Positions 39,984 through 50,272 of a DNA stretch of 64,000 nt are shown here, one piece after another; position 1 is the first letter of the stretch; each line of letters begins with the position of its first letter. The stretch is taken from positions 82,329-146,328 of the forward strand of contig CALMBW010000027.1 in assembly GCA_937863385.1 (NCBI GenBank), given 5' to 3'. The notes beneath the pieces were generated by a model, which worked only from the letters and a program-made list of their open reading frames with translations, was not told the DNA's origin and did no database searches. The position numbers were made by a program, and so were the translations under genes. This DNA is from an uncultured Actinomycetes bacterium. GTDB taxonomy: Bacteria > Actinomycetota > CADDZG01 > WHSQ01.

Positions 39984-41149
39984 ATCAACCGGGCGATGAC
40001 GTCGTTGGCGACCATCGTGCGGGTGGGCGAGATCCGCAGCCATGCATCGGCTTGAGTAAGCGACCCCTCCGCCAGCAGCGCTTCGATGGCCGGGCGGCGC
40101 TCTTCCAGCGAACCGAAGCGGTCTTCGAAGTCCGCCATTCGGATCCCGGATGACAGCCTCAGACCGAGCATCAGGGCCTCCGCCTGCCGGTCGTCGACGG
40201 ATTCGTGCCCTGCCTCGACGTCGCCCGCTTCAGCCGCAGCGATGAAGTCACGGGGCAAGCGCAGGTTCCAATAGCGTCTTCCACCGAGATGCCCGTGTGC
40301 GCCGGCGCCGAATCCCAGGTAGTCGCCTGCGCTCCAGTAGCAGAGGTTGTGGGTCGATGCCCGGCCCGGACGGCACCAGTTGGACACCTCGTAACGCAGG
40401 TAGCCCGCAGCACCAAGTAGCTGCTCGGCGACCGCGTGACGGTCCACTTGGATGTCGGGATCGACATCGGGCACCCGGCCGGTGCGAACGAGGGTTGCCA
40501 GAGGGGTTGCCTCCTCTATCGTCAAGGCGTAGGCAGAGATGTGATCGACGCCTAAGGTCAAGATGCCTTCGAGCGTGCGTTGCCAGTCTTGGGGCCGTTC
40601 CCACGGCGAGCCATAGATCAGATCGGCATTCACTTCGAAAGCCCCAACCGCCTGCGCTTGCGTGATGGCTTCGAGCGCACGATGCACCGAGTGGGTGCGG
40701 CCCAAGCCATCGAGCACGTGCGGTGCCAAGGATTGGATGCCGATGGACACGCGGTTCACACCCGCTTCGGCAAGCGCCTCGAAGTAAGCAGCGTGCACCG
40801 TCTCGGGGTTAGCCTCGACCGTGACCTCGGCCCCCTCGTCGATCCCCACGCTTGTGGCGACGGCATCGATGATGCGACCCAACTGGACGGGGCTAAGAAG
40901 CGTCGGGGTCCCGCCCCCGATGAAGACCGAGCCGGCGGGGCGTTCACAACGCGCTGCCTCGATCGTTCGGATCAGAGCGTCGACGTAGCTGTCGTGCAGG
41001 CCGTCGAGGCCTTCGTAGGTATTGAAGTCACAGTAATGGCAACGGTGTCTGCAGAACGGGATGTGGATGTAGACACCGAGCCCCGGTTCCGCGGCCCACT
41101 GTCCGTCGCAGGGAGAGCGGAGCACGGCCCCGGCCACCTTGGCCGTCAC
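39980..41149 (-). CDS. hemW: HemW-like radical SAM heme chaperone
   Basis: A 389-residue radical-SAM protein. The cluster motif C33-x3-C37-x2-C40 lies in [19 protein letters not shown], as in HemW/HemN-like proteins, followed by [12 protein letters not shown] and a HemW-type C-terminal domain ([18 protein letters not shown]). HemW inserts heme into target proteins rather than oxidising coproporphyrinogen. It overlaps lepA by 4 bp; lepA-hemW is a common actinobacterial and firmicute order. Confidence 0.93.
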   Translation of the reverse strand: MTAKVAGAVLRSPCDGQWAAEPGLGVYIHIPFCRHRCHYCDFNTYEGLDGLHDSYVDALIRTIEAARCERPAGSVFIGGGTPTLLSPVQLGRIIDAVATSVGIDEGAEVTVEANPETVHAAYFEALAEAGVNRVSIGIQSLAPHVLDGLGRTHSVHRALEAITQAQAVGAFEVNADLIYGSPWERPQDWQRTLEGILTLGVDHISAYALTIEEATPLATLVRTGRVPDVDPDIQVDRHAVAEQLLGAAGYLRYEVSNWCRPGRASTHNLCYWSAGDYLGFGAGAHGHLGGRRYWNLRLPRDFIAAAEAGDVEAGHESVDDRQAEALMLGLRLSSGIRMADFEDRFGSLEERRPAIEALLAEGSLTQADAWLRISPTRTMVANDVIARLI

Positions 41150-42969
41150 GTCTTGCTCCCGGCGCTGTCGGCGTCCACTCGCAGGGCCTCGATGAAGGCG
41201 GTCTGCGGCACCTCGACGGCACCGATCTGCTTCATACGCTTCTTGCCCTCTTTCTGCTTCTCGAGCAGCTTTCGCTTACGGGTCACGTCACCGCCGTAGC
41301 ACTTGGCGATGACGTCCTTGCGCTTGGCCTTCACGGTCTCACGTGCGATCACCCGAGAACCGATAGCCGCCTGGATGGGCACATCGAACATCTGGCGTGG
41401 GATCAGCTTTCGCAAGCGTTCTGTCATGTTCTTGCCGTAGCCGTAGGCCTTGTCGCGGTGAACGATGGTCGAGAACGCGTCGACGGGTTGGCCGTTCAGC
41501 AGCACGTCAACCTTCACGAGTTGTGATGGCTTGAGCCCTACCGGCTCGTAGTCAAGCGACGCGTAGCCCTTGGTCCCCGATTTCAATTGATCGAAGAAGT
41601 CGAAGATGATCTCGCCCAGCGGCATGTGGTAACGGATCTCGACGCGTTCGGGAGATAGGTAGTGCATCTCCTTCAGCTCACCACGCCGCTCTTGGCAGAG
41701 TTGCATGACCGTGCCGGTGAACTCTGAGGGCGTCACCACCATCACCGACACATACGGCTCTTGCACCTCGACGATGTTGGAGGGGTCGGGCATGTCGGTG
41801 GGATTGCGAACGACCCGCTTGCTTCCGCCTTCGAGCTCGATCTCGTAACCCACCGACGGAGCCGTCGCGATCAGGGTCAGGTTGAACTCCCGTTCCAGGC
41901 GCTCGCGCACGATCTCCATATGCAAGAGACCGAGGAACCCGCATCTGAACCCGAACCCAAGAGCGGTCGATGACTCTGGTTCGAAAACCAGGGCAGCATC
42001 GTTCAACTCCAACTTGTCGAGAGCGTCGCGCAGCTCGGGGAAATCGTCTCCGTCGATCGGATAGATGCCGGCGAAGACCATCGGCTTGGGTTCGCGGTAG
42101 CCGGGCAGAGGCTCGGGGGCCTGCTGTTTGCCCCGGTGCGTCACGGTGTCACCGACCTTGGCCTCGCTCACGTCTTTGATCCCGGCGATCAGGTACCCAA
42201 CCTCGCCGGTCTCGAGCACCTGGGTGGGTTTCGCCATCGGTGCCATAACGCCGATCTCATCCGCGTCCACCTCGACCTCGGTCGCCATCAACAGGATCGG
42301 ATCGCCCTTTCGCAACGAACCGTCGATCACACGGATGTAAGCGATCACGCCACGGTAGGCGTCGTAGGTGGAGTCGAAGACGAGTGCGCGCAAAGGCGCC
42401 TCCGGGTCGCCCTTGGGCGTCGGGATGCGATTGACGATGTCCTCCAGCAAGGCCGCAACTCCTTCGCCGGTCTTGGCTGAGATGCGGTGGATCTCGTTGG
42501 GGTCACAACCGATCAACTGGGCGATCTCCTCGGCGTATTTCTCGGGCTGAGCGGCCGGCAGGTCGATCTTGTTGAGGACCGGGATGACCTCCAAACCGGC
42601 ATCGACGGCCAGGTACAGATTGGTCAAGGTTTGGGCTTCGATCCCCTGCGCCGCATCGACCAGCAACAGAACGCCGTCACAAGCGGCCAGGGACCGCGAC
42701 ACCTCGTAGCCGAAGTCCACGTGACCCGGCGTATCGATCAGGTTGATCTCGTAGACCTCACCGTCGGCGGCCTTGTACTCCATGCGCACGGCAGCCGCCT
42801 TGATCGTGATCCCCCGCTCGCGCTCGAGGTCCATGCTGTCCAGATACTGTTCTCGCATGTCGCGCTCTGACACGGTCCCGGTCAGCTGCAGGAGCCGGTC
42901 GGACAGGGTCGATTTCCCGTGATCGATGTGAGCGATGACCGCGATAGCTCGTTGGTGGGCTAGATCCAT
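41146..42969 (-). CDS. lepA: Elongation factor 4 (LepA)
   Basis: A 607-residue ribosomal GTPase: G1 [10 protein letters not shown] (residues 14-23), RGITIK switch [10 protein letters not shown]3, NKIDL G4. The EF4-specific C-terminal domain is present ([25 protein letters not shown]). LepA promotes back-translocation or ribosome assembly under stress. First gene of the lepA-hemW-LOG minus-strand run, divergent from rpsT 111 bp away. Confidence 0.98.
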   Translation of the reverse strand: MDLAHQRAIAVIAHIDHGKSTLSDRLLQLTGTVSERDMREQYLDSMDLERERGITIKAAAVRMEYKAADGEVYEINLIDTPGHVDFGYEVSRSLAACDGVLLLVDAAQGIEAQTLTNLYLAVDAGLEVIPVLNKIDLPAAQPEKYAEEIAQLIGCDPNEIHRISAKTGEGVAALLEDIVNRIPTPKGDPEAPLRALVFDSTYDAYRGVIAYIRVIDGSLRKGDPILLMATEVEVDADEIGVMAPMAKPTQVLETGEVGYLIAGIKDVSEAKVGDTVTHRGKQQAPEPLPGYREPKPMVFAGIYPIDGDDFPELRDALDKLELNDAALVFEPESSTALGFGFRCGFLGLLHMEIVRERLEREFNLTLIATAPSVGYEIELEGGSKRVVRNPTDMPDPSNIVEVQEPYVSVMVVTPSEFTGTVMQLCQERRGELKEMHYLSPERVEIRYHMPLGEIIFDFFDQLKSGTKGYASLDYEPVGLKPSQLVKVDVLLNGQPVDAFSTIVHRDKAYGYGKNMTERLRKLIPRQMFDVPIQAAIGSRVIARETVKAKRKDVIAKCYGGDVTRKRKLLEKQKEGKKRMKQIGAVEVPQTAFIEALRVDADSAGSKT

Positions 42970-43080
42970 AGAGCGGAGCGTACCTGCGGTCTGTTACGCT
43001 TGGTGGCCGGTTCTCAAGGGCACTAGGTCGCAGTACCGGTTGCCCGACATCCCGATGGACAGGAGTAGGTAGGAACACGC

Positions 43081-43335
43081 ATGGCCAACATCAAGTCACA
43101 GATCAAGCGCAACCGTCAGAACGAGTCCCGCCGCCAGCGCAACAAGGCCGAGCGGTCGGAGCTGAAGACGAGGATCAAGCGCTACACCACCGCCGCCGAG
43201 TCCGGCGACGCGTCGGCTTCTGACATGCTCAAAGAGATCCACAAGTCGCTGGACCAAGCTGCCGCCAAGGGCATCATCCACAAGAACAAGGCTTCCAACC
43301 AGAAGTCACGGCTGGCCAAGAAGCTGAACGCCTGA
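43081..43335 (+). CDS. rpsT: 30S ribosomal protein S20
   Basis: An 84-residue, strongly basic protein starting ANIKSQIKRNRQNESRR, with the family's helical bundle and the C-terminal IIHKNKASNQKSRLAKKL. It binds 16S rRNA early in 30S assembly. It follows a Shine-Dalgarno-like AGGAGTAGGTAGG leader. The placement between lepA and holA on the opposite strand is typical. Confidence 0.98.
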   Translation: MANIKSQIKRNRQNESRRQRNKAERSELKTRIKRYTTAAESGDASASDMLKEIHKSLDQAAAKGIIHKNKASNQKSRLAKKLNA

Positions 43336-43336
43336 A

Positions 43337-43356
43337 CTAGAACGTCACCGTTCTAG
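43337..43356. terminator. Hairpin between convergent rpsT and holA
   Basis: CTAGAACG - TCAC - CGTTCTAG is a perfect 8-bp stem with 4-base loop, immediately after the rpsT stop and covering the holA stop codon (43353-43355). No long T tract follows on either strand, so it is a possible bidirectional terminator or 3'-end stabiliser rather than a classic one. Confidence 0.5.
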
Positions 43357-44297
43357 AACATCGCTGGGGTTCTGATCCCGGCGACGATCTTTGCCACCGC
43401 GGTCTCAAGGGCTATCTCCGGCGGTAAGTCGCCGCCTTTCATCTCGACGTCGGTTTCGGCCAGCACCGACATCGCTTCGACCAACTCTTCCTCACGGAAA
43501 GATCGCGCCTGCTTCTGCAATCGCTCGGCGCGCCATCCCGGTAGCCCTAAGGCATCACCCACCGCTTTCGCGCCCTGGTCCGCGTAGCGGCGTGCTCGAA
43601 GCATCCGCCGCACCTGGCCGGAAAGGGCACCGAACACCATCAACGGCTCCTCGCCCTGATCGAGTAAGCGGCGTAACGCCGTCATCGCCGGAGCCAGGCG
43701 CCGGTCACCAACCGCATCCGTGAAAGCGAAGATCCGCTCGTCCGCTACACGCGAGAACAGCTCGCGCACGTTCGCCGCCGTGAGTTTGGCGCCCGTCCCA
43801 TGCGCCGTGACCAGCTGACTGAGCGCGCCGTCGAGGTCTCGCAAACCACTTCCGATGGTGTCGATCAGAGCCCAGGCGGTGCGATCGTCGATCTTCAACC
43901 CATGCTCGCCCGCGCGCTGGCGGATCCAAGTGACCAACTTCCTGCCCTTGGGCGTTTCGAGCGAGATGATCGTGCCCTTCCCTTTCACCATCGCCTCGAG
44001 CTTGTTACGACCGGAGGCGATCAGAACCAAGACTGCATGCGGAGACGGTGACTCGATGTAGCGCTCGAGAGCTTCGAGGTGCTCCTTGCGCAGATCTTGC
44101 GCGCCGTACGCGATCACCAGGCGCCGTCCCCCCAATAGCGTCGGGGTGTCGAGCGCGGACATCAACGTCGAAACGTCGACATCAGCCGTAAAGGTGTCCT
44201 CGGACAAAGAGTCGGTGCCGGCCTCCGCTCTGATCCGATCGAGTGCCTCTTCCGAGAGGAAGCTTTCGCCGAGAAGCAGATAGACGGGCGAGCTCAT
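43353..44297 (-). CDS. holA: DNA polymerase III subunit delta
   Basis: A 314-residue clamp-loader subunit. The N-terminal region has VYLLLGESFLSEEALDRI, the usual HolA opening, then VLVLIASGRNKLEAMVKGKG, and a C-terminal helical domain with LDQGEEPLMVFGALSGQVRRML. HolA opens the sliding clamp within the clamp-loader complex. Its start overlaps the stop of a 64-residue gene, and the run continues from comEC and comEA. Confidence 0.93.
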   Translation of the reverse strand: MSSPVYLLLGESFLSEEALDRIRAEAGTDSLSEDTFTADVDVSTLMSALDTPTLLGGRRLVIAYGAQDLRKEHLEALERYIESPSPHAVLVLIASGRNKLEAMVKGKGTIISLETPKGRKLVTWIRQRAGEHGLKIDDRTAWALIDTIGSGLRDLDGALSQLVTAHGTGAKLTAANVRELFSRVADERIFAFTDAVGDRRLAPAMTALRRLLDQGEEPLMVFGALSGQVRRMLRARRYADQGAKAVGDALGLPGWRAERLQKQARSFREEELVEAMSVLAETDVEMKGGDLPPEIALETAVAKIVAGIRTPAMF

Positions 44298-44488
44298 CCC
44301 TCGCTCAAGCTCATCTTGTAGAGCTGGTTGCCGTCCTCACGCAGGGACACGAACTCGGCCCCCTCGCCGGCAAGGCTCGCCCATTCGACGCCCATCCAAG
44401 CCTCGGCATCTTCCTTGCTCTCGAAGACATCACTGGTGCGGAGTTCGGAACCGCCAGCATCGAGGAGTACCCAGGTGAATGTGCTCAT
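44294..44488 (-). CDS. Small conserved protein of unknown function
   Basis: A 64-residue acidic protein (MSTFTWVLLDAGGSELRTSD) with no signal peptide or membrane segment. The stretch FESKEDAEAWMGVEWASLAGEGAEFVSL suggests one helix and a small beta sheet. Its stop overlaps the holA start by 4 bp (ATGA). Similar tiny proteins are common beside actinobacterial housekeeping genes, but I cannot name a family. Confidence 0.65.
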   Translation of the reverse strand: MSTFTWVLLDAGGSELRTSDVFESKEDAEAWMGVEWASLAGEGAEFVSLREDGNQLYKMSLSEG

Positions 44489-44505
44489 CGGAAAAGCGTA
44501 CCCGC

Positions 44506-44877
44506 CTATTGGGACACGCCGAAGGCGAGGAAAGACAGCCCGATCATCCCGCCGCCCACCACCAGACCCCACACGGCCAGATGCACGGAAGTGCTGCGCA
44601 CCATCCCTGGAGCCTGCTCGCTCACCTGCGCGGCGAGGCTCCGGCGGCCTTCCTGGCTCCGGTTGCGTCCGACCCCCGTAGCCCAGCCGTCCTCCGGTTC
44701 CGTCGCCCCGAGCAGACCCATGGTCAGTGCGATCAGGCCGATCACCATCAGCATCGTTCCCACCGCCCAGGCGAAGTCACGATCTCCGAACAGCGAGAAG
44801 AGCGTTCCCAGGATCAGAGCTAAACCGATGCCCACGCCGAGCGAGATCGCAAGTGCCTTGGGATGAGAGACGGTCAT
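44506..44877 (-). CDS. Three-helix membrane protein, unknown function
   Basis: A 123-residue protein with hydrophobic segments at about residues 8-28, 34-56 and 100-120, and a polar loop (ATEPEDGWATGVGRNRSQEG) between the second and third. No catalytic motif is seen. It begins 3 bp after the comEC stop and lies before the 64-residue gene on the same strand. Function unknown. Confidence 0.7.
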   Translation of the reverse strand: MTVSHPKALAISLGVGIGLALILGTLFSLFGDRDFAWAVGTMLMVIGLIALTMGLLGATEPEDGWATGVGRNRSQEGRRSLAAQVSEQAPGMVRSTSVHLAVWGLVVGGGMIGLSFLAFGVSQ

Positions 44878-44880
44878 CGT

Positions 44881-46257
44881 TCAAGGGTATCCAGGCTTGC
44901 GCTGCAACTGGGCACGTGCGGCCAGGAGCACCGGCACGACGAGCCCCGCGGCAAGCACGATCCCGGCCCCTAACGGTAGATCGGCTTCGGCCCACGGCAG
45001 CCCTCCGAAGAACCTGCCCATCTGAGCGATCCATGCAGTCGCCAGCCCTGCCGGCACCATGACCAGCCGCCCGACCGGCAGTGACACGGCCGAGACCAGC
45101 CCCCCGATCGAGCCGGCGATCGTGGCGATGGGCACGGCCGGAGCGGCAAGCAGATTGGCCGCCACCCCGGCCACCGAGATCGAACCGAAGGTGGCGATCA
45201 AGTTGGGGGCCACGGCAAGCTGGGCCGCACACGTCACCCCAAGAGCGAGCGCAAGCGAGCGGGGGCCGGGCACCCGTTCGGCGATCTCCGCCGCCCACAG
45301 GACGATCCCTAGGGTTGCAGCTACCGACAGGTGCAAGCCCGCAGACCACAACAACCACGGTTGCAGCAGCAACACGATCGCAACCGCGGCCCCCAGCGCG
45401 GCAAGGGGTTCCGCTCGCCGGCCAAACACCGCAGCGAAACACCCGATCGTGCCCATCACTCCGGCGCGGAGCACCGATGGTTCGGGACCGACGATCAACA
45501 CGTAGAGGAACAGCCCGGCAAGAGCGATCGAGGTTCCGATCATCGGCCCCGCTCGCCGAGTGAGCAGCAGCAAGGCGCCGAGCACGATCGCCACGTTGCT
45601 TCCTGAAACCGCAACCAAGTGAGTCAGACCCGCCCGGCGCAAGGACTCCTCGTCGTCGGCGGGCATGCCTTCTGTGTCGCCGATGGTCAATCCACGCAAG
45701 AGAGCACCGGTAGCCGGTGCAAGCGAAGCAGTGGCCTCCTTCATCGTCGCGCGCGCGGCCCGCGCCATGGCTTGGAGGCCGGTGGGCTCCTGAGTGACCG
45801 TTAGATCGATAGCCGACAGTTTCGTTTGGGCCCCTAGGCGACGAGCGATGGTCGCCCAGACGTCCGAGCCAAGGGGGATGAAGCGAGCGGCTCCCTCGAC
45901 GCGAGCTCCCGGCGACACTTCGAGACCCTGCAGCACGGCAAGAGCATCAACATCCATCCATCGGCCCAGACAAGCGATGCGTTGGATGGCAACGACCTTG
46001 CCGGTGGGGTTGACGATGTTCGTCACTTCGGCTTGGACGTCACAGACGGCAACCGAGGACGTCAGTGCATCTACCACCGCATCGGTCGAAGAAGCGCCCT
46101 GCATCCTCATCGCGCCCAACAGCGCGCACGAGCACAGCACGAGCAACACCATCCGACGGGCCGCCAGTGAGGACACCACGAGTGCAAAGAGAACGCCCAA
46201 GGGTGGGGTCAGCAGGACCCCGAGGACAACACCAAGTGCTGCTACCCACGCGATCAC
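44881..46257 (-). CDS. comEC: ComEC/Rec2-family DNA-uptake channel, short form
   Basis: A 458-residue membrane protein. The Competence domain includes LLRGLTIGDTEGMPADDEES, AGLTHLVAVSGSNVAIVLG, VLRAGVMGTIG and the later helices, with an N-terminal OB-like DUF4131 part (about 50-170). ComEC normally ends in a metallo-beta-lactamase domain of about 250 residues; here the protein stops after the last helix (QLQRKPGYP) and no such domain is encoded next to it. It overlaps comEA by 4 bp. DNA import is the family role. Confidence 0.9.
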   Translation of the reverse strand: MIAWVAALGVVLGVLLTPPLGVLFALVVSSLAARRMVLLVLCSCALLGAMRMQGASSTDAVVDALTSSVAVCDVQAEVTNIVNPTGKVVAIQRIACLGRWMDVDALAVLQGLEVSPGARVEGAARFIPLGSDVWATIARRLGAQTKLSAIDLTVTQEPTGLQAMARAARATMKEATASLAPATGALLRGLTIGDTEGMPADDEESLRRAGLTHLVAVSGSNVAIVLGALLLLTRRAGPMIGTSIALAGLFLYVLIVGPEPSVLRAGVMGTIGCFAAVFGRRAEPLAALGAAVAIVLLLQPWLLWSAGLHLSVAATLGIVLWAAEIAERVPGPRSLALALGVTCAAQLAVAPNLIATFGSISVAGVAANLLAAPAVPIATIAGSIGGLVSAVSLPVGRLVMVPAGLATAWIAQMGRFFGGLPWAEADLPLGAGIVLAAGLVVPVLLAARAQLQRKPGYP

Positions 46258-46853
46258 AGGGTCACGTACGCGCTGATCGACTCGAAGGTGGCGGGCCCGA
46301 TGCCATCGACATCGAGGAGCTGAGCCAGATCCGTGAATCCGCCGATCTCATCGCGGTGGCTGAGGATCGCCTGAGCCGTCACCGGACCGACACCAGGGAT
46401 CGTCTCTAGTTCGGCTTGCGTCGCCATGTTCAAAGAAACCATCGCCGGGGAAGTGGCGGTGGCGGAAGGTGGCTGTTGTGGGCTGGAGCCGCCCTTGGAC
46501 GGGACCTCGATGCGGGTGCCGTCCACGACGGCCTGGGCGAGGTTCAACGCGTGCAGGTCCGCAGAGGGTCTCGCTCCCCCGGCGGCTTCGATGGCATCGG
46601 CCACTCGCGCGCCTTCCGCTAACTCATAGAGACCGGGCTTCTTCACGGCCCCCGCAACGTGAACCAGGACGACGGCCGCCTGCGAAGGGCCACCGGCTAC
46701 GGCTGGGGGGGCTATCTGAGGGGGAGGCCGGAGCCTCGGCAGCCCAAAGACGATCAACGCGATAACCGCGAGCGCCGCCCCGATGCCGATCTTAACGAAC
46801 GGAGTCGATCCCCGGGGTGGACTGAGTCGTCGCCCTAGTTCGATCCGCCGCAT
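46254..46853 (-). CDS. comEA: ComEA-family DNA receptor with SLBB and HhH domains
   Basis: A 199-residue protein: one membrane anchor (about 24-42, IGIGAALAVIALIVFGL), an SLBB domain (VHVAGAVKKPGLYELAEGARVADAIEAAGG), and paired helix-hairpin-helix motifs at the C-terminus (NMATQAELETIPGVGPVTAQ, GFTDLAQLLDVDGIGPATFE). ComEA binds incoming DNA outside the membrane and passes it to ComEC. The next gene downstream, overlapping by 4 bp, is comEC. Confidence 0.93.
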   Translation of the reverse strand: MRRIELGRRLSPPRGSTPFVKIGIGAALAVIALIVFGLPRLRPPPQIAPPAVAGGPSQAAVVLVHVAGAVKKPGLYELAEGARVADAIEAAGGARPSADLHALNLAQAVVDGTRIEVPSKGGSSPQQPPSATATSPAMVSLNMATQAELETIPGVGPVTAQAILSHRDEIGGFTDLAQLLDVDGIGPATFESISAYVTL

Positions 46854-46955
46854 AGACCGATCAAACTTGCCCCTCGAGCCTCAGGATGTGCGGTTCGTCA
46901 CTCGATCAGACCCTGCTTGTTGGCGCCACGCGGCGACGACCCGCACCACCCTCGC

Positions 46956-47297
46956 CTAACCGCTCTGAAGGGTCACGGCTATCGCCAGCCCTCCGTCGTG
47001 TGTGATCGACACTCCCGTTTCCCCTGTCATGCCCTCCACGGCTACCGAGGGCGACCCGCAGCGACCGAAAGTCACCTCTATCCGCCGGGCCCAGGCGGGC
47101 AGAGAACGAAGGCCCAGCGCCTTCATCGTCGCCTCCTTCGCGGCCAGGATCCCCGCCAGGGATCTGACGGGGTCGGGTTTAGCCGCGCAGCGGGAAAGCT
47201 CGGCGGGGGTAAAGAGCCGCCCCGCCATCCCGTCAACGGCAAGGAGAACCCGCAGCCGTTCGATCGGAACGACGTCGATGCCCACGCTCAGTCTCAC
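46956..47297 (-). CDS. acpS: Holo-acyl-carrier-protein synthase
   Basis: A 113-residue phosphopantetheinyl transferase. The Mg2+ site is in VGIDVVPIERL (D8) and AAKEATMKALG (E in the second motif), with VSITHDGGLAIAVTL at the end. AcpS loads 4'-phosphopantetheine onto AcpP. It is the final gene of the fatty-acid operon, overlapping the FabL-like gene by 4 bp; 102 bp without a gene separate it from comEA. Confidence 0.95.
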   Translation of the reverse strand: MRLSVGIDVVPIERLRVLLAVDGMAGRLFTPAELSRCAAKPDPVRSLAGILAAKEATMKALGLRSLPAWARRIEVTFGRCGSPSVAVEGMTGETGVSITHDGGLAIAVTLQSG

Positions 47298-48049
47298 GCG
47301 AGCAGACCCGCTCCTCCGTCCACGACGATCGTTTGGCCGTTGATCATCGCTGCCTTGTCGGACACCAGGAACTCCACAACATCGGCAACGTCGTCGGGCT
47401 CGACCAAGCGGCCCAGAGGCGTCTTGGAACGAGCTGCGGCTAACATCTCGGCCCGCATGGGGAAATGCTTGAGGGCATCGGTGTCCACCACTCCGGGCGA
47501 AACCGCGTTCGCACGGATCCCGATCGGAGCAAGCTCAATGGCCAGGTATCTGACCAGCGCTTCGATGGCGGCCTTGGAAGCTCCGATCACCGAGTAACCG
47601 GGCAGCACCTTCACGGACCCCTGCGAGGACAAAGCGATGATCTGTCCTCCATCGTCCATCAGGGCCCTCGCTCGCGATGCGCCCAGGTAGAGAGCACGAG
47701 CATTGGAGTCCATGGTCCACGACCATGCCTTCGCATCCAGTTGCTCGAAGGGCTTGATCACCCCGGTGGCCGCGTTGCTCACAAAGATATCGAGCCTCCC
47801 GAACGTCTCTCCGATAGCGTCGAACAGCCGGATGACGTCTTCCTCCTCGCCCACATGCGCCTTGACGGGAACTGCCTTAACGCCGTGCCCTTCGAGCGCG
47901 GCGCAAGTCTCCTCCGCCGCCGCCCTGTTCCGTAGGAACGCGACGACCACGTTCGCACCACGGGAAGCGAGTCGCTCAGAGATAGCGCGCCCGATGCCGC
48001 GTGAGCCGCCGGTGACAAGGGCAACGCGACCCTCTAGCGGTCGCGTCAT
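47294..48049 (-). CDS. fabL: Enoyl-ACP reductase, FabL-like (SDR family)
   Basis: A 251-residue short-chain dehydrogenase. The NAD(P) site is [15 protein letters not shown]. The motif [21 protein letters not shown] supplies Ser, Tyr and Lys, and [20 protein letters not shown] with [12 protein letters not shown] closely resembles Bacillus FabL (enoyl-ACP reductase III) rather than FabG. With a separate fabG in the operon and no fabI, fabK or fabV here, it likely performs the enoyl reduction step. Overlaps fabF by 4 bp. Confidence 0.82.
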   Translation of the reverse strand: MTRPLEGRVALVTGGSRGIGRAISERLASRGANVVVAFLRNRAAAEETCAALEGHGVKAVPVKAHVGEEEDVIRLFDAIGETFGRLDIFVSNAATGVIKPFEQLDAKAWSWTMDSNARALYLGASRARALMDDGGQIIALSSQGSVKVLPGYSVIGASKAAIEALVRYLAIELAPIGIRANAVSPGVVDTDALKHFPMRAEMLAAARSKTPLGRLVEPDDVADVVEFLVSDKAAMINGQTIVVDGGAGLLA

Positions 48050-49275
48050 CGGTAACCCCTGAAGACCAAGGACGCGTTCTGTCCGCCGAAGCCGAAGGAG
48101 TTCGACAGAGCAACATCGACCATCTGGTCGCGCGGCTCGTCGATAACGTGATCGAGATCGCAGTCGGGATCCGGATCGGTCAGGTTGATAGTGGCCGGGA
48201 TGACACCGGCGCGCATCGCCGACAGCGTTGCGACCGCCTCCACCGCGCCCGCGGCCCCCAGCAGGTGCCCCGTCTGGGACTTCGTAGACACAACCGGGAT
48301 CCTCTTGGCTTCGACACCGAGGAGGGACTTGATAGCGAGTGACTCGATCCGATCGTTGAAAGGCGTGCTGGTTCCGTGCGCGTTGATGTGATCCACGACG
48401 TGAGGCGCGAGCCCCGCGTCCGCCAACGCCGCCGACATAGCAGCGAACGCACCTCGGCCCTCGGGATCGGGTTGCGTCGCGTGGTGGGCGTCGCACGACG
48501 CACCGTAGCCGGCGATCTCACCGAGGATGCCGGCCCCCCGCCCCAACGCGCTGTCTTCGCTCTCGAGGACCAGTGCCCCCGCTCCCTCGCCGAAGACGAA
48601 CCCGTCACGGTGAACATCGAACGGCCGGCTGGCCGCCGTCGGATCTTCGTTGCGCTTGGAGAGAGCTCCCATGCGTGCGAAGGCCGCTAGAGCCAAAGGC
48701 GTCAAACCTGCCTCGGAGCCTCCCGCGATCATCGCGTCAACGAGACCCGTACGTACGCAACGGAAGGCTTCGCCGATCGCGTGAGCACCGGTGGCACAAG
48801 CCGACGCCACCGCGAAGTTCGGACCGTGCAGACCGAACCTCATTGCGATCGCCGCCGCGGCCCCATTCGGCATCAGCTTGGGCACCATGAAGGGGCTTAC
48901 GCCGCGGGGGCCGTGCTCGAGCAGTGCCGTGTGCTCATCGACGACCGTTCGCAGACCCCCGATCCCCGACCCAAATACCACTCCGGCGCGATGGGTATCC
49001 TCCACCGCCAGACCGGACTCGGTCCACGCTTGTCCCGCAGCGACGACGGCCATCTGTGCGTATCTGTCGAGGCGCACGCCCTCCCTCGGCGAAAGGAAAG
49101 CCGACGGATCGAAGCTCTTCACCTCGGCGGCGAAGCGGACCGGATAGTCACTCGCATCGAAAGAAGATATGGGGGCCGCGCCGCTGCGGCCGGCTATCAG
49201 GGAGTCCCAGAAGTCATCGACTGTGTTGCCGACCGGGGTCACGACACCCATGCCCGTGACGACGACCCGATTCAT
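48046..49275 (-). CDS. fabF: Beta-ketoacyl-ACP synthase II
   Basis: A 409-residue condensing enzyme elongating acyl-ACP with malonyl-ACP. Catalytic C160 is in [16 protein letters not shown]; the histidines lie in [14 protein letters not shown] and [16 protein letters not shown]. The N-terminus [13 protein letters not shown] is typical. The start overlaps the acpP stop by 4 bp. Confidence 0.97.
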   Translation of the reverse strand: MNRVVVTGMGVVTPVGNTVDDFWDSLIAGRSGAAPISSFDASDYPVRFAAEVKSFDPSAFLSPREGVRLDRYAQMAVVAAGQAWTESGLAVEDTHRAGVVFGSGIGGLRTVVDEHTALLEHGPRGVSPFMVPKLMPNGAAAAIAMRFGLHGPNFAVASACATGAHAIGEAFRCVRTGLVDAMIAGGSEAGLTPLALAAFARMGALSKRNEDPTAASRPFDVHRDGFVFGEGAGALVLESEDSALGRGAGILGEIAGYGASCDAHHATQPDPEGRGAFAAMSAALADAGLAPHVVDHINAHGTSTPFNDRIESLAIKSLLGVEAKRIPVVSTKSQTGHLLGAAGAVEAVATLSAMRAGVIPATINLTDPDPDCDLDHVIDEPRDQMVDVALSNSFGFGGQNASLVFRGYR

Positions 49276-49520
49276 GCGCCGACCGACACCTTCTTGCTGA
49301 TGAGCGTGATCGCGTCGTCGACGGTGACCAGATCCTGCAGCTCTTCATCGGGGATCTCTACTCCGAAACGCTTCTCAAGACCGAGCGTGAGCTCCACGGT
49401 ATCCAAGGAGTCGAGGTCGAGGTCGTTGCCCAGCTCGGCCTCCGGCTTGATGAGGTCCGGGTCCAAGCCCCGGCCCACCAGGTGTGCGCGTATCCCTTCG
49501 AGTATCTCTTGCCTATCCAT
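49272..49520 (-). CDS. acpP: Acyl carrier protein
   Basis: An 82-residue acidic carrier. The phosphopantetheine attachment serine is S38 in [17 protein letters not shown] 49520 is chosen since [15 protein letters not shown] is the normal first helix; the longer open frame covers the fabG end. It is the shared scaffold for FabD, FabH, FabG, FabF and FabL encoded beside it. Confidence 0.97.
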   Translation of the reverse strand: MDRQEILEGIRAHLVGRGLDPDLIKPEAELGNDLDLDSLDTVELTLGLEKRFGVEIPDEELQDLVTVDDAITLISKKVSVGA

Positions 49521-49534
49521 CCAACTTCCCTTCC

Positions 49535-50272
49535 CTAGGCGGTCATCGCTCCGTCGATGACCATGACCGAACCATTGACGTACGCCGCAGCATCGCTGCA
49601 CAGATAGGACACGGCGGCTGCTACCTCTTCACTGGTGCACGAACGCCCCATGGGCACCTCGGCGATCAAACGATCCTGCTGTCTTTCCGATAGGGAGGTC
49701 GTGAGTTCCGTCTCGACGAATCCAGGAGCCACTGCGTTCACGGTGATCTTCTTGCGACCGACCTCTCGAGCGAGCGTCTTGGTGAGACCTATCAGGCCCG
49801 CCTTGGCCGCGGCGTAGTTGGTCTGGCCGGGGCTGCCTCGCAGCGCGGCAACCGACGCAACGTTGACGATCCGGCCGTGACGGGCTTCGATCATGGAGCG
49901 CAGAGCTCTGCGCGCGCAGTAGAAGGGACCGTAGAGGTTCGTGCGAAGCACCCGATCGAAAGTGTCATCCGTCATCGAGATCGCCAGTCCGTCGGCCCGG
50001 ATCCCCGCGTTGTTCACCAGCACGGCTACCGGCCCGATCGCATCCTCGATCTCATCGAACATCCTGGCGACCTCACCGGGAGCGGTGATATCTGCCTGAA
50101 CGAGATGTGCCTCCCCCAAGGAGGCTTCGATGACGGCAGCCGTCTGCTTCGCAGCATCCGCATCCGTGCGGTAGTTGACCGCCACCACGAAACCGTCGGC
50201 AGCGAGTCGCTTCGCTATGGCCCGTCCGATACCCCGCGATCCACCCGTCACGAGCGCGACCCCTTCAGGCAC
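49535..50272 (-). CDS. fabG: 3-oxoacyl-ACP reductase FabG
   Basis: A 245-residue SDR enzyme reducing 3-oxoacyl-ACP with NADPH. Cofactor motif is [20 protein letters not shown] follows, and the catalytic Ser-Tyr-Lys set is in [38 protein letters not shown] ends the core. Start GTG 50272 gives [11 protein letters not shown] and overlaps the fabH end by 8 bp; the longer frame lies in fabH. Confidence 0.95.
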   Translation of the reverse strand: MPEGVALVTGGSRGIGRAIAKRLAADGFVVAVNYRTDADAAKQTAAVIEASLGEAHLVQADITAPGEVARMFDEIEDAIGPVAVLVNNAGIRADGLAISMTDDTFDRVLRTNLYGPFYCARRALRSMIEARHGRIVNVASVAALRGSPGQTNYAAAKAGLIGLTKTLAREVGRKKITVNAVAPGFVETELTTSLSERQQDRLIAEVPMGRSCTSEEVAAAVSYLCSDAAAYVNGSVMVIDGAMTA

